Shown one piece after another: positions 18,600 through 33,325 of a stretch of 64,000 bases of DNA. Under the pieces are notes generated by a model that saw only the letters and a program-made list of their open reading frames with translations, made no database searches and was not told the origin of the DNA. The DNA lies in the NCBI GenBank assembly GCA_036365515.1, contig CM070874.1, positions 47,243,083-47,307,082 of the forward strand, written 5' to 3'. The stretch comes from Torymus aiolomorphi. Taxonomy: Eukaryota; Arthropoda; Insecta; Hymenoptera; Torymidae. The position numbers and the translations under genes were made by a program. Numbering within the stretch: the first letter of the stretch is position 1; every line of letters starts with the position of its first letter.

Positions 18600-18780
18600 A
18601 CATTAATAATACTTTAAATAATCGACTCGCTTACTGTCGCACGTCCGCGTAACTCTCTTCTTTTGCGTGGATCTCGCATCCCCCGGCCATTTGGGTTCAA
18701 GAATATTTTAAATAATCGACTCGTTTACTGTCGCACGTCCTCGTAACTTCCCTTTTTTTTGCGTGGACCTCATATTCCCA
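18600..18780. repeat. Two direct copies of a repeat of about 65 bp
   Basis: TTTAAATAATCGACTCG followed by TTACTGTCGCACGTCC occurs near 18612 and again near 18709, about 96 bp apart, with small differences. Confidence 0.6.
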
Positions 18781-18913
18781 ATCATATTTTTTGCTCAGCA
18801 ATGTGGCTGCGCCCTCATATCGCTGGGTATGGAATCCTGTACCATCATAAGCTGTAGGTATGGAGTACTCCATATATCGGAAACGCCGTCCCGGCCCTGT
18901 ATGTACGTATATG

Positions 18914-19612
18914 AGGAAATTCAGAAAAAATTTCAACTTTTCGCATTCCCAAAACCGGTCAAAAATTTTTATTTTGTACCGCCAGCACGATTTTCGCATT
19001 TTTTGAACCTATTAATAGAGCCGAAAGCGACCGCTTGTCGACCAGCGGACGGTAAAAACTGAAAAGTGCCCGCTGCTCGCCGTAGTGGGCGGTAAAAATC
19101 GAAAAGCGCCCGCTGTCGTTTTTGAATAGAGTTTTCAAGATAGTTTAAGAAAATCATCGATATTTTGAAAAAACGCAAAAATCTATACTTAGTATAAAAA
19201 ATATGGTGTGCACCAAGGGTTCAGTGGGTTTTTTGACCTCGTGTGGTTACAGTACTCGTATTCGGTTAGTAAATGCACTCGCCTTCGGCTCGTGCTAGCT
19301 CACCTTCGACTCGTACTGCAACCCCACACTCGGTCTAAAAAGACCCACTTTATGGCCTTGGCACACAATATACTATTAAGACATACCTTCCGGACGCAAT
19401 TTTTCTTCTTTCTTGGCAAAAAAGCCCTTTTCTTGAAAAATTTCAACCTTTAAAACAAATGTGAGGCAAACACATTTTTAATTGTACACGATTTTCTCCG
19501 TATATTTTGTGACATAAGAAAGAAGAAAAACTTGTCCGGAAGGTGTGCCTAAAAAAAAATTTTCGACCGGTTTTGGGGACGCGAAAAGTTGAAATTTTTT
19601 CTGAATTTCCAT
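18914..19612. repeat. Inverted repeat with inner foldback
   Basis: GGAAATTCAGAAAAAATTTC at 18914 matches the complement at about 19593-19612. Inside, 19222-19357 is a smaller palindrome (AGTGGGT...ACCCACT). Probably a degraded foldback element. Confidence 0.55.
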
Positions 19613-20079
19613 ACGTGATCCGGAAAAGGAGAAGAAAGAATTAAACAATGCCAAAACCACGCCGACAACGATGACGGCTGCGAGTACGGCAACGCACATA
19701 TTATGCATTATACTTTTCTATATAACAAATTATTATGATGGATACATGAGGAAATTTAAAATACCGATTATATAGAAAATATCATCTGAACTAACTAGTA
19801 AGTTTATACTGGCCAATTCTATAAAGTACGTAAGTACGTTATAACAATAATACTTGGTAAGTATTGCATTTATAAAAAAAAAAAAAGGATTTTTAATGTT
19901 AGAATTGCTAATGCAAGTAGAGTAAGTATACCTATTGTCAAGATCGACATACGTAGACATTTTACACATAGCCGTAAACATGCAAGGATCAATTGCACGT
20001 GTGTGTTGTACTATTTGTACTATAAAATGTGGTATTACGTATGACGATGACGATATGCGATATGAATGATCGGCGTATA

Positions 20080-22230
20080 GAGATGGCGGTCATTGACGGC
20101 AAGAGACCAAGAGAGAGGAAAAGAGTGAACTCAGCACGCTACTCGAAAAAAGAGCGGGGAAGGAGCCCAGCGACAGCAACAGTAGCAGCAACAGTAGCAG
20201 TAACAACAACAGCAACAACAGCAGCAACAATAGCAGTAGCACCAGCAGTAGCACCAGCAGTAGCACCAGCAGTAGCACCAGCAGCGTATACGTGTATAGC
20301 CAGACGGAGATGCACACGCACACGTGATCGATCGTTTGAGCGCGAGCGAGACAGAGCGAGAGCAGGCGGCAGTGGCGGCACTCCGGCAGGCAGGCGAGCG
20401 CGCTCACGCCGATCATGCACACAGTGCGCAGCACGTACGGGGGCGGCGAGCGCCCGAGCGGTGGCAGTGGCGGCGGTGGCGCAAGTGAGAAAGAAATAGC
20501 CTAAGAGAGACAGAGTCACGTGACCCGCCCTGAGTATGTACGTCGAGAACACAGTTATTTTTTCAGGCATGATGGCGCCAAACGCCACAATCCGCTTTTA
20601 TGTAAATACAACGTTTTCGCGGAAGGCTAAATCAGTCCACGGTACGTACGCAGGTGCATCGTCGCGGCCGTGATGTGCCCGCGCTGCCGGCCGCTCACGC
20701 ACCCAAACCGCGAGCTCGGGCACTAGCCAAAAGTAAGTACACATGAAAATCAGCCGTCGGCTGCCGAGTGCCGAGTGCCGATCCACCTCACACTCCGTCT
20801 CTCGCTCTCTCTCTCCCTCTCACGCGCGCGCGCCACACAGCGCACTCCACTTCTCCACCTGCGCGCGCTATACAACACGCCAGCGTGAGACACAGACGGC
20901 AAGAGGGAGGAGGGAGAGAAAGCGTGTGTATGTGCATGCATGCGATCGACCACGGAAATCGTCGTACACACGACACACCTCTGCTGCGAGAGGGGTGCGA
21001 TTGCAGGCAGCGTTCTCGAAAATTGATAAGCGTTCCTTCCTCTCGCACTCCACGTTTTCGTGTTTTGCTTTCGCGACCGAGACGCCGTCGTGCGCGAGCT
21101 CCAGACAGAGAGGGAGAGAAAATAAATGTACGTGCGTCGCACGTGTGCTCCTCCACGTTGCTTACGCCGCGGCCCTGGGTACCCGCCCGAACGGAACGAG
21201 CAGCGCAGCACGCGCTCGTCCCATTCACGTATACCGCCCGCCAAAATCGCATTCGGCTAATAGATCAATAATAAGGCATTTCATGGTGTTTTCAAGCAGG
21301 CGCGCGCCTACGCGCATCGCCCTGTGCGTCGTAAGTCGCGCGGGCTAGACGACGACAGCAATTCGCGCGCGCGTAGTCCGGCTGAGCAAAGCGACGTCCG
21401 ACGGCAGGCGACTCTCCACCAGCAGGCAGCAGCAGCAGCAGCTCGGGAAACCGAGCGGGCGATCATTGCGCCGCTCGGTGTGCGCCAATTACGGGCCCCT
21501 CGGGGAGGAGAGAAGGGAGCGCGCTCGAGTGAGAGAGAGAGCGCGCCAGGGAACCTGTGTGTCTGTGAAATGCGCCTCTCTCGGCGGGTCGCTGGCGCCA
21601 TCTGCATTGTCAATGTTGTTGGGCAGCAGCAGCAGGAGCAGCGACGAGCAGCAGTGGTGCTGTAATGGAGCCGTAGGCGCGTTTTCCTGGCCCCCTGTGT
21701 GCGCCGATAACCGAGCGAGGCCCGCCGCGCTCAGCGCCGCACATCATCCTCGGCTGTGGACTCCGCTGCGACCAGCTACGCGGGCGACGAGGCCCAGCCA
21801 CAGCCAGCGATATAGCGCGCGCGCGCGCACGGAGGATTCCCGAGGCGAGTGTGCAGTGCTCTGTGAGAGTGAGTGCACGATGAGGATGAGAGTGTTCGAG
21901 TGCCGAGGGGCAGTGGAGCCCGCCACTGGGGGCCCCGGGCGCCCCCGCCTGGCCCCGAATGTCGCGTTCGCGCGCGTCAAGCCCGAGGCCCGTCGCCTTA
22001 GAGCGGCTGCAAGTCCTCGGTAGTGTCCTAGTAGGAGGAAGCGCACACGCGCCGCCAGCGCGCCCGACTCCCCCGTCTCTCTCGTTCTGTCTCTCTCGCT
22101 GCGTATGCGTGTTTACACGATTGCGGCGCCAAGCTCCGGGGCCAGGAGCCGTCTTCCCGGGTGAGCCTGCCACCGGTCCACGAAGCGAACGCGCGCTTCG
22201 TGTCGTATAACCTACGTCCGGGTGAGCGAG
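20080..22230 (+). promoter_or_regulatory. rno: CpG-rich promoter and 5' non-coding region of rno
   Basis: About 2 kb of GC-rich sequence with many CG dinucleotides, CAG/CAC trinucleotide runs (20170-20290) and purine/pyrimidine tracts. It contrasts sharply with the AT-rich flanks and lies just upstream of rno. Overlapping ORFs on both strands look like compositional artefacts. CGG|GTGAGC donor candidates lie near 22159 and 22221 and could end a 5' untranslated exon joined to the acceptor at 23092. The transcription start was not located. Confidence 0.5.
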
Positions 22231-22231
22231 G

Positions 22232-23092
22232 GCCTGCGGGGAGGTGGCCGACGATGCAGAACCCGGGAGGGTGCGCGCTTACCATCGCGCTTCGGCCCAT
22301 AAGTCGTTTTGCCTTGTTTTGCGACACGATCACTTCGTCTCCATGCTATTCTTTTACACATAAGTGCTTAGACTGTTTTGTTCAATCAAGCGAGTGACAC
22401 TGCTTTAGTGTCAAGTGCATAGGATCATAGTGATACCTATACTCATAAACTGCGAATGCTGCTTGCTTGTTGTTGTTTGGTGATGCAAGTAGTATCGGGG
22501 TTCGATGCTGTGAAATTTCTGTTGGAAAACTATTGTTTATGCTCGTCTTCTCTCCTAAAGACACTATTGACTGTGCGTTGCTAAATTGCTCACCCTCTCA
22601 CTTTAGCGTTAAATCATTTATTCCTCTTTCTAATGTTATTAATTTCAGTTTCTGTATTGCAGATTCAACGGATACTTGTTTTCCAGATAATAACTATATG
22701 GATAGCTATGTAGTGAGTATCAATTTTTAGTGGATGATTAGTGAATGAGAAAAATTAGTATTCTCTTCTATTGTAAGAAGAGTAAGTGCCAAAAACATAA
22801 TACATGGTAGTTTGGTATTACATACTGCAAAATTTCATTCATTTAGTGTTGCTCAATGTCATGTAAACAATGGGTATTTAGAGTATAAGAAATGTTAATA
22901 TACTAATTACATCAGGGGAAGAGTATCAAGATTATTACTATTGAATATGATTACACTGAAGTTTCAACTAAGTGCTCTAAAAAATTGTAAAAACTCTTTA
23001 ATTTTTGGCACTTACTTTGATACCACTGTCAACATACCAACTATGTGGGCTACATAGTGCAGTGAATCTAATAACATTCTAAATCATTGCAG
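22232..23092 (+). other. Probable first intron of rno
   Basis: AT-rich, no gene seen. It ends in CATTGCAG, an acceptor directly before the exon that holds the rno start codon. Confidence 0.45.
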
Positions 23093-23152
23093 GATGCGCA
23101 TTACGGCTTGTCCGCATGTGCTGCATATCACTAGATTGCTCGGTGTAGTAGA

Positions 23153-26100
23153 ATGGCACAACGAGGCAAGAGGATCAACAGAAACGACAATGACTTGGCA
23201 TCTTGCCCGGGCGCGATTAAAAGACGCAAATGCAGAGTGGGACCAGCTGCTACGGACACGCCAGTACCAGTGGCAGCGTTGGGCCCCTCCGAGGAGGAAG
23301 AAACGATGGCATCAACCAGTCAAGGAGGGTCATCCTGGACCCCCAGACCTCTTAGTGATATAAAAATATCCAGTATCTATAACAGATCAGCAGCAGAACC
23401 ACCAGCTGAATTATATCGCAAAGATCTAATTAGCGCAATGAAGTTGCCTGACAGTGAACCTCTCAGTCCTAGTGAATACTGGGTGATCTCTGATCAATGG
23501 AAACAGGAGTGGGAAAAAGGAGTCCAGGTTCCTGTTAATCCTGATTCACTTCCTGAGCCTACAGTCACCCTTATTCAGACTCCACCTATGAGTAAACTTT
23601 ATGGGGAATTTAAGTTGTAAGTACTTTTTTAACGTAAAATACTTGTTTAATTTAATTAAATTTAAGTGTAATAGATTGTACTGCTACTTATTACACTTTA
23701 TTTTTTTTTAAATTACTTTACCATCATTATTTCTTATAGTTTATTAAGAAAAAAGGAGAATTGATAATTTTCAATATATTGGTGTAGGTGTGCAGTAATT
23801 GAAACATTACTCTCTTATATACCACACTGTTTGAATATAATTCATTAAAAATCTAATATTTATTGATCATTTACTATTATAATTTATTTCAGACCAAAAA
23901 AGTATTTGAGAATATCTCGGGATGATTTTTTCAATCCTGAAGAACATTACTTGAGTACTACTCCACAACGAGCTGAAAAGTCTTGTGGCTATGACTTAGA
24001 TGATACCGATATTGCTTGGCTCGAAGTGTTGAATGGAGAAAGAGCACTTGTAATTATACCATCACTCCTATCTATTCTTTTCATCTTATCTTCTCTAGTC
24101 TTTAAATTTATATATTTTTAAAATCATCAATAATCATACTAATGAAATTTTAGTGTGGCCTGCCTTCAGTTACTGAGTCTCAGCTTGAGCGAGTTATTGA
24201 AGAACTAGAGCAACGCTGTTGGGACAAAATACAAACTATAGTAAAAAATGAAGAAGGCTTGGGTATCGAATATGATGAAAATGTCATTTGTGATGTTTGT
24301 AGATCTGTAAGTATTATGAGCCAAAATATCAGTACTAAAAGAAATATTTCCCGAGGTGAAATTCTAACGACGAGATAATTTTAGATAAAGCATTTATAAT
24401 AGAACTTCCATTTGTTTCATTTTAGCCTGATTCTGAGGAGGGCAATGAAATGGTGTTTTGTGACTTTTGCAATATTTGCGTGCATCAAGCATGCTACGGG
24501 ATTACGTCTATACCAGACGGCTCCTGGCTGTGTAGGACGTGTTCACTGGGTCAAAGGCCGGAATGCGTATTATGTCCTAACCCGGGTGGGGCTATGAAGT
24601 CTACACGCAGTGGTCAAAAGTGGGCCCATGTTTCGTGTGCACTCTGGATTCCTGAAGTCAGCATAGGTTGTGTTGAAAGAATGGAACCAATAACAAAGAT
24701 ATCCAGTATTCCGGTAATAATTTGTTTTACAAACTACACAACAATTAAAGTTTTCTTTTTATTTTGTCATTTATTCTTATTAAACAAATTTATTTTCATT
24801 TTATTTGACTTCTCTAAGTACTTGCAATTTTATTGTCACATAATTTAAAATTTGATTCTTTAGGTCAATTTCAATTATATTCTGTATTATTATTTTTTTT
24901 TTCTTTTTTTACAGCAAAGTCGATGGGCGCTAATTTGTGTGTTGTGTCGTGAACGCGTTGGTGCTTGCATTCAATGCAGTATAAAAACATGCAAAACAGC
25001 GTACCATGTCACATGCGCTTTCAAACATGGACTTGAAATGAAAGCTATCATTGAAGATGAGCAAGCAGAAGATGGTGTTAAATTAAGAGTAAGTAATATT
25101 ACTACCTTTCATGTATCATTATGTGTTATAATTACATTAAAAAGTGATATATGAACTCAGGACGCTCTTCGAAAAGGTTTTAAATCAAAAGTAGATTTTC
25201 TATTCAACTTTACGAGCGTGAAATCAGATTTCAACTTTATAAACAGCGTACCTATTCTTATAAGTTATATTTACTATACATTTTTTATCAAAGAATAAGT
25301 CTTGTAATACCAAACAGCAAATTCTGAGCTGGTCCCTTTTCGAAGGAGATCCTGAATTCATACATTTTTTTACAAAGCTGATGAAAGATAGTAGTAAGAA
25401 GAACCAAAAAAATATTTTTCACTAGCAACTCCATTTCGGACGAGAGTTTTAAATACCATGAAACGTTATCTGAAACCTGAAATAAATCTTTATATTCTTA
25501 ACGTTCGAATAACGTGAATCCATTCTCAACTTATCGAAATTATGAAGAAAGTGATTCGCGATTTTGCAATATTATGTGCATTTAAGAAAATGATAAATAT
25601 TTTTTTATTTTAATTATTATTTATTTATCTTGACTAATCAAGAATGTATATTATATTGTTTAGTTAAATCAAACTTTTGTATATTTTCAGATACTAAAGT
25701 ATAAATTATTCTAAAGTAGTATGTTTTAACTCTTCAATAGAAACTTAACAGCTTCGTTTTGATTAAATATATTAAAGAGTGTTTGTTTAGACTTAAATAA
25801 TTGTGTTCATTTTCTTTTTTTAAGTATATTATAAATTGAATAATTTACTTCTGAAAGAGATTGTTTACTAAAATTCTCTAAAACACAGTTAAATATATTC
25901 GCAAAGTTCTTTTCAAGTGTTAGAACATATTACCATTTACTCTCCTATTTTACGTCGTGAGACTTGCCCCAAAGTTTCAGTTGAATCCACAATTATTATC
26001 AAGTTTTTTTTTAAATAACGTAACTGATTTTATTTTAAATGTAAAATATGTAATTAAATTTCTACTTTGCATATAGTCATACTGTCAAAAACATGGGAAA

Positions 26101-29100
26101 ATAAATACAAAGGATAAGACGAGTGGAACCGGAGCAGGAAGCGGGAGTGGTAAAGGAGGCTCTGATTCCGATGAGGGCGAAGTTCGTCGAAGAAAACGTA
26201 AAGACATGAGTTCCGAGGAGAAGAATCAGGCTCGCGCGGCTAAGTAAGTAGAATTTTTATAAATAAGTATAGTAGCAATTGATCTTTTAAAAAAGTTCTA
26301 ACTTTAAAATTAATAATTTAAAAATAATGTTATTGGTAAAGCCTTTAGTTATAAATCATGATTTATCAAAGAAACAAAAATATTACCTTTTATCCTAAAC
26401 AAAATATTTTGGATGATATACTTCTTTGACTTGTAATTTTTTTTTAATTTCGTAACTAAAATAGTCATAATAATATTAAAATGAATTAAATAAAAATATA
26501 AAAGTCACCTTGTATTAGCATCATTTAATATAAAATATATTTGTATTTTTATATATTAAAAAAAAAAAAAAAATATTGTTTGAATTTTCAACTAAGAATA
26601 TAATTTAATGAATACTTTTAAAATTAGACTTCAAGAAATTGAAGCAGAATTTGACAAACACGTCAGCTTAAAAGACATCACAAATCAACAGCTAGATGTT
26701 GATTCTGAAGCTGTAATATACATATATAATTATTGGAAGTTGAAACGAAGGGTAAGTGTGATTTATTATTATGTGTTTCTTATACTTTACACAACCTTCT
26801 TACTAAATGTTGAACATTTTTTAATATAATACATGTTGCTACATTAACGACGGTACGATATCAATTAATTTTCTAAGATTTTGTTTTGCATTTTTTATGA
26901 TAAAAATCACATGAGACTGCCCTTTTTAATATTATTATCATTTAATATTACTGTCTAATTATATCTTCGGGTTTGAAGTGTAAAGATCATAGAGTATCAA
27001 AATTAAATATATATATATATATATATATAAACTAAAATTAAAAGATTGAAGCAAAAAAGTAAATCAAATATTTATGTTTACAGGCGGGGCACAATAAGCC
27101 ACTGCTTCCACCCCGTTGTGGCGAGCTTTCTGGCTCAGGTGTTCGAGCGCAGGGCCAAGCTGCTGATAATGAGAAGATGCGCAAGTTTGTGCAACTGCGG
27201 CAGGATCTCGAGCGTGTTCGCAATCTTTGCTATATGGTGAATCGTCGAGAGAAACTCTGTCGTACGTTCCTTCGATTGCGAGAGCAAACCTTCCATAAAC
27301 AAGCGTTATTAATGTCGGGTCCAGCCCTTCCGACTGCGGCAACAACCGCTATTCTAGAGGCTAACCATGGACCCTCGATCTACGATCATCTTTATTCACA
27401 TGGTGATGCCGAAAAACACTCGCACGATATTGAGACTCTTTTAACGCGTATCAAGGGTCTTGATTCACCTTCTACGCCTGCCTCTGGCGATGAAAAGAAA
27501 CACCAACCAGACTTTAATGGCGCATCTACTAAACGGTTGCACTTCAACGGTTCCATCACCCGAAAGAAACTGTACGGCAGTGATCTATCGTCGATGAGTA
27601 GTAGTGAATCTGAGCAACCTAAGCCCAGTAAGAGCTCTGCTGTGAGCAAGGCACACGCTGACAAAAACTCGGTATGTTGCTTTTATTATATTATATTACA
27701 TCCATTTATAAAAGAAACAGTGCGATGAATCTGATTCGTCAATTTTGTAAAAAAATATAGCCTGCTTCACATTATTTGTTTCTAAATTTATGAGAGGTTA
27801 AAATTTAAAACACGCAGAACCACACGTACGCAAAATCCGCTAATATTCATATATTTCAGAAAAATAATAGTGTTAATATCAGAAGTAAAAATAATATTTA
27901 CATAATTTACATATTTCTTATTTATGTTGTTTCAAAATTTATATATATATATTCTTTAATGGATTTTTTTTTTTTTTTTTTTTACACTTTGTACGTTAAG
28001 TGCCATTTTTATGCACCCTTACGTTTGTAAGCCTGCCCCAAAATAGCACTACGCACGGAGTGTCAAAATAGTATATTAAGCAACTAGTGCGTAAAGTTGG
28101 CGTATTTTAGTACCATGATTTTGTTCACGAGTACGTAAAGGGAGTACTTTACGCACTACTTTACGCACTGAGTGCGCAATGAAACACTTTACGCACTAGT
28201 GAAAAAAGGGGATACTTTACGCACACTAAACAGCCATCTAAAGTAGAGTTAAAAATTTAGATGTTAAAAATTTGTATATTTCACTTTAAGAATAATATTT
28301 TTTCATCTTTCCTAAGTTTTATTGTCCACGCGTTATTTTTTACTTTTGTTGACAGTTTTCACAATTTAATGTTCGAAACGCAATTGAAAAAAAATTGAAT
28401 TAAATCATTAAAAAATACAGTATCCGAAAGTATACTTACGTTACAATTTGGATTGAGAGAGAATATTATTATTATTAACAAATTATAATATCAATTTTTT
28501 TTTTCTTTTAATGGGATTTATCTTACAAAATATACTTTTATTTTAACAGCAACAGCTCACTAAAACGAAAATCACGCCAAAAATCGAAACCGACACAAGT
28601 ACAGAAGATGAAGATAAGCAATCAGTGGCTACAAGTAAAGCCAGCAGCAGTAAAGTCAGTCCAAGGCGCAAGCCCAAGAAGACAAGTGCTCCAGATCGAC
28701 CACGTCTTTCTTCTCGTAAAATTCTTGATGAGAGCAGTGAAAGTGACACGAAACCGGAAACCGGGGCAACAAGGTCGCGTACTCTACAGCACATGGAGCT
28801 TGAGCTTGATAGTGCCTCGGGCAGTGATTCAGATGAACTTATACCTATTAGCAATAAGAGTGCAGCGGCGCGTTTGGGTCCAACCTCCGTGGCTGAAATT
28901 TATTCTGACACAGATGACTCGTCTGCAGAGCGTTCCTCCTCTAAGTCCCTTCACCTTACTTCCAAATCTTTTATAAAAACGTCTACATTCAACGACAGCT
29001 CTAAAAAGAAAGAAAAAGACAAAGATAAAGATAAAAATAAAGATAAAGATACAAAGGATATTAAAAATTTAAAAGACTCAAAAGAATCGTTATTCGACGA

Positions 29101-32100
29101 TGACAAGAAAGAGGCAAATGCGAAAAACAAGGAAAATCAAAAGATACAAAATAAAAAACGAGAGGTTATAGCATCGGCACTAATTGTTCCACAGAGACAG
29201 GCCGCCAAAAAGGCATCTGAGAATATGCAGCGTTCGCAGAGCAAGAAAGACACAACTGCATTGGCAACGACGACGCCGGCATCCGGAACAAACGAACCAT
29301 CACCTGACATAAAACCACCGCCAATCGAAGATGTGAAACCAATTGTTAAACCACCAAAGGATGGGAAGGATAAGGAGGCAAAACCGTCCTCGTCTACGTC
29401 TTCGTCTAGGAAACAAAAACAAGAAACTAAATCATCGAAGGAAACGTTGAAGGACGTAAAAGGCAATGATATTTATGATTTTGACAAAGAGTTTGGCGAC
29501 GGTACGGAAATTTTAGCCTACGTACCGCAACGACAAGCAGCGAAGAAAGCAGCAGAACACATAAAAAGTGGTATCAGTTCAAAATTAACGACTGCTTCAA
29601 GTGAACCTGATAATGCGGTGGACAGTAAAGTTAAGAAAGAGACATCTGAGATTCCTCCATCTGGCACAAAAAAGAAACAAGAAATTAAAAAGGAAGAATC
29701 ACCTGTAAAAGAAGAACCTGCAACTTCCAAAAAGTCGGTAAGAAAAGTTGCACCGAAGGTGCAATCTGAGTCGTCGAGTAGCAGCAGCAGTAGCAGTAGT
29801 TGTAGTAGCTCAAGCGATAGCAGTAGTGATTCAGATGACGTTAAGAGTCCAGAACAATCATCGCGTCGTGGCAGTACTGCTAAGGAGCGAACAATTTCTT
29901 CGTCATCCTCCTCTGAAAGCGACTCGGGTCATCATTCCAGTAGTCGAGGCAAAACTACCATTACCAAAAGTCGTCCAAGTTTAAACAAATCTGAAAGTAA
30001 AAATGAAAGCAGAATCGACAATAGAACTGAAAGCAAAGTTGAAAGCAAAATCGATAGTAAAATCGACACTAAAGCCGAAACTAAGCTGTTTGAAGAAGAC
30101 GAGAAAAAATCAAGCTCGCTTTCATCTTCTTCAGGGACGCGGCGTAAACTTAAAAAGCTGCCCGAGAAGAAGCTTAAAACTTCCGACGGGCGGCATGGAC
30201 ACGAGTTTCAGCCGCCGTCTACTGAAAGAGATGAATCGAGTCGAGCCTCCTCAACCAGTCACAAGGACGAGCTCAAAAGTAATAAGCAGCATAAAGAGCA
30301 GCAGCATCAGCAGCCCATCAACAAACATAAACCTACAGAGTCCAAAGACAGCAGTTCCAAAAAGTCAGCTGCCGTTCAATCACAGCAACATCGACATCAG
30401 CAGCAGCACGAGCCACAAACTCAAACTGATGAAAGTGTGCTCAGTGGGTCTCGAGATAATGATGGGTCACGAAATCTATCTGGGCTCAAGTCTTCTAAAA
30501 AATCCAATCAAATTGCCAAGCAGTCGCAACAGCAGCAACAGCAACAGCAACAAGAACAGCGACGTCAACCATCACCCGCTAAAAGCAAAGAAGACATCGC
30601 CACGACTCCCAAAGGAAAAGCCGCAGAGGCTCGTAAACGAAAATCTGTCGAAGTCGCGCAAAAAGAAGAAAAGAATAGTAGCAAGGATGCGTCTGCGATC
30701 AAAAAGGTTGAGAAAAGATTGAGCGAAAAAGTCAATGAAAAATCTAGTTCGAAAGACAGTATTGAGCGGGACTCCAACTCTACAAGAGAAAGAATCGCTA
30801 CTGTAGAACCTATACAGAAAGCTTCCACGCCAGCTTTAGAAAGTCCATCATCAAAGAATGATGGTAGCACTAAAAAATCAAAGAAAAATAACAACAAAAA
30901 CACTGCTGTAACACTGGAAGAAGAAATGAAGCAACGTAGAGCAGAGCGGGCTAGTCCCAAGAAGTCTTCGAGAGGATTGGATAAGTTACTAGAAAAACGG
31001 GAACATCTTGATAAACTGTCTAAATCGAAAAATGCAGAGGCTTCAAAGTTAGAAAAGAATCAATTGTCTGAGAAATCGCACAGACCCGAAAGATCTGAAA
31101 GTCCGGAAACGCACAAATCCACGATTTCTAACAAAGCTACCGATCGAGAAAAAAGTGAAGACCGTAAGAACTATGTTGCCGATGGGAAGAGTTTAGTTTC
31201 AAAAGGCTCCACTAATAATAAAGAATCTTCCCATAAAACTAGTGGTGGGACGTTGCATAAAAAGGATCTCAGTGATGCGCCTTTGGCTGAAAGGATGGCC
31301 GACGACAACAAGAGAATACCCGAAGAAAAGAGAGATCTAGCTCCAAGTAATACCGAACACGTTGATGATCCCAAAATTCATCAACAACAGCAACAAAATC
31401 TGCACAAGGACGATTTAAGTAACAAAGGTATAGGTGAAAATCTTGTTTCAAAGACAGCACCCGACAAGCTTGCTACTATAAATGAGATTAATGAAAAAGA
31501 AAATAGTAATAAGCGTCGTCGGTCAATTAACCGGTCAATATTTTCACCACAGCACGGCAGTAAAGATACGGGTGTACCCGAACTTTTCGATTTTGACCAA
31601 GATATTCTTACAGATGATATGGTTAACGATGATGGTTTCAGCATTCCTCGCGACGCTGAAGAGCGCACAGCACCGCTATCTTTCTCATTCAACAATGAGC
31701 TTTGGTTTAAAGAAGATACAAAAGAAGATAGTGCTCGGGAAACTCTTCATCTTGTTGAGAAGCTTCGCATGGAGCTGTCCAAGAAATCAAATTCTAGTCA
31801 GTTCGAATTGGAACCAACAATTTCAGCTGCTGCAGCGGCAGTCTCTATTGATGCGGAAATAAAAGGTTTGCGTGCTGCTGATATGAAGCTTAAAAACCAG
31901 GTGCAGCAGCTGCAGCAATCATACCAACCTCAACAGCCACAACAACCACATCATCAACAAGAATCATCGCAGCAACCACAACATCATCAGCAACATTTAG
32001 ATGAACACTCAAAAATTCCGCTGTCATCTGATTTGGGCACTGATCTCAAGAGCAGTAATGCCGCACCCACACATGTGCCCGATGATATTGTATCAACAGA

Positions 32101-33265
32101 AGCTCAACAGCTTGATGGAAAACAAAAACCATATCCAAACAATAGTGAGCCAAACTATATGTCTTATGGAAGTGAAGAACTTGAAAGTGGCAAAGTGGCA
32201 ATGGTCGATCGTGCAAAACTTGATAGAGCCGAGGCTGATGAGCGGTGGGTTCCACCAAGCATGGATAACTTCAGTGCTGCCGATCAACTCAGTGCTCTTA
32301 TTGACAGTCAAGCTCACCGTTACGGAATGGGCAGCGGCCACCAGTTTCCGAACGACCTCAATACATCAGTTCTTACAGCAGAGAGTAACAACGCTACTAC
32401 GAACGCTCTTGCCCATCCGCAGATGCACATGGATGTGCAGGATCAGCAGTATATAATTCGAGCCGCTGCCGTAGTACAGCAACACATAGATTCACACGGT
32501 GAACAAACCCGCGCGGTGCAGGGTCTAGCCTCACTGGTTGAACAACAGGTTGGCTCACTGCCCACGCATATGGTTGACGAAATGACACCCATGGAGATTG
32601 TAAACCGCCACTTGATCGGGCTACCTAATGCCGATGACGACCAAAATAGTGAAATGGATCGTACCCTAGATAAGGACGAAATTGGCTCCGAAATAGCCCG
32701 ACAGGATTATGGGGCAGGAGGCTCGCCCTACAATGATATGACGGGTGTGCGACAAGATACGCGGTGGGCTGAAAGTCAAGTGCTTCCATCACGCCGCTCG
32801 ACGTCTTCTTCCATTACATCGGCTTCCTCAGTCGATGATCATGCTGGTATTCCGCCATACAAAAGTAATAGCAACTCTGGCATGCCACCTATGAGTTTCC
32901 CGGCTTGCTCAGTCGAAGCGGCAGTCAGTTCTTACCATTCTTACGAGCCAAGCAATAGCTACACCGGACCTGTTTCTCTCTTTCCATCTCAACCAAGCAC
33001 AGCACAACTGCCTTATCCCTCGCCAGGCACAGCCATGTTCCCGCCACCGTTTGGTGCTCCTTTTCCTACGCCTCAAACTTTACTACCTCACGTCTCAAAG
33101 CCACTGGAGGAGCAACTTGGTATGCAGGCATCACCGTGCACCGCCGCTTTTACGTCATCTTCTCACAATATGGCTTTCACTGCTGCGATGGTTTCTCCAA
33201 GTAAAATACCCTCTCCGACGCCTGCTCAATCAAATCTTGACGATCATGCGGACGATCTTTATCCC

Positions 33266-33325
<60 letters not shown>

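Noticed and set aside
20029..22333. Long ORFs on both strands in the CpG-rich block
   Set aside because: High GC gives few stops in any frame. The ORFs overlap in up to four frames with no family resemblance; best read as promoter and 5' non-coding DNA of rno.
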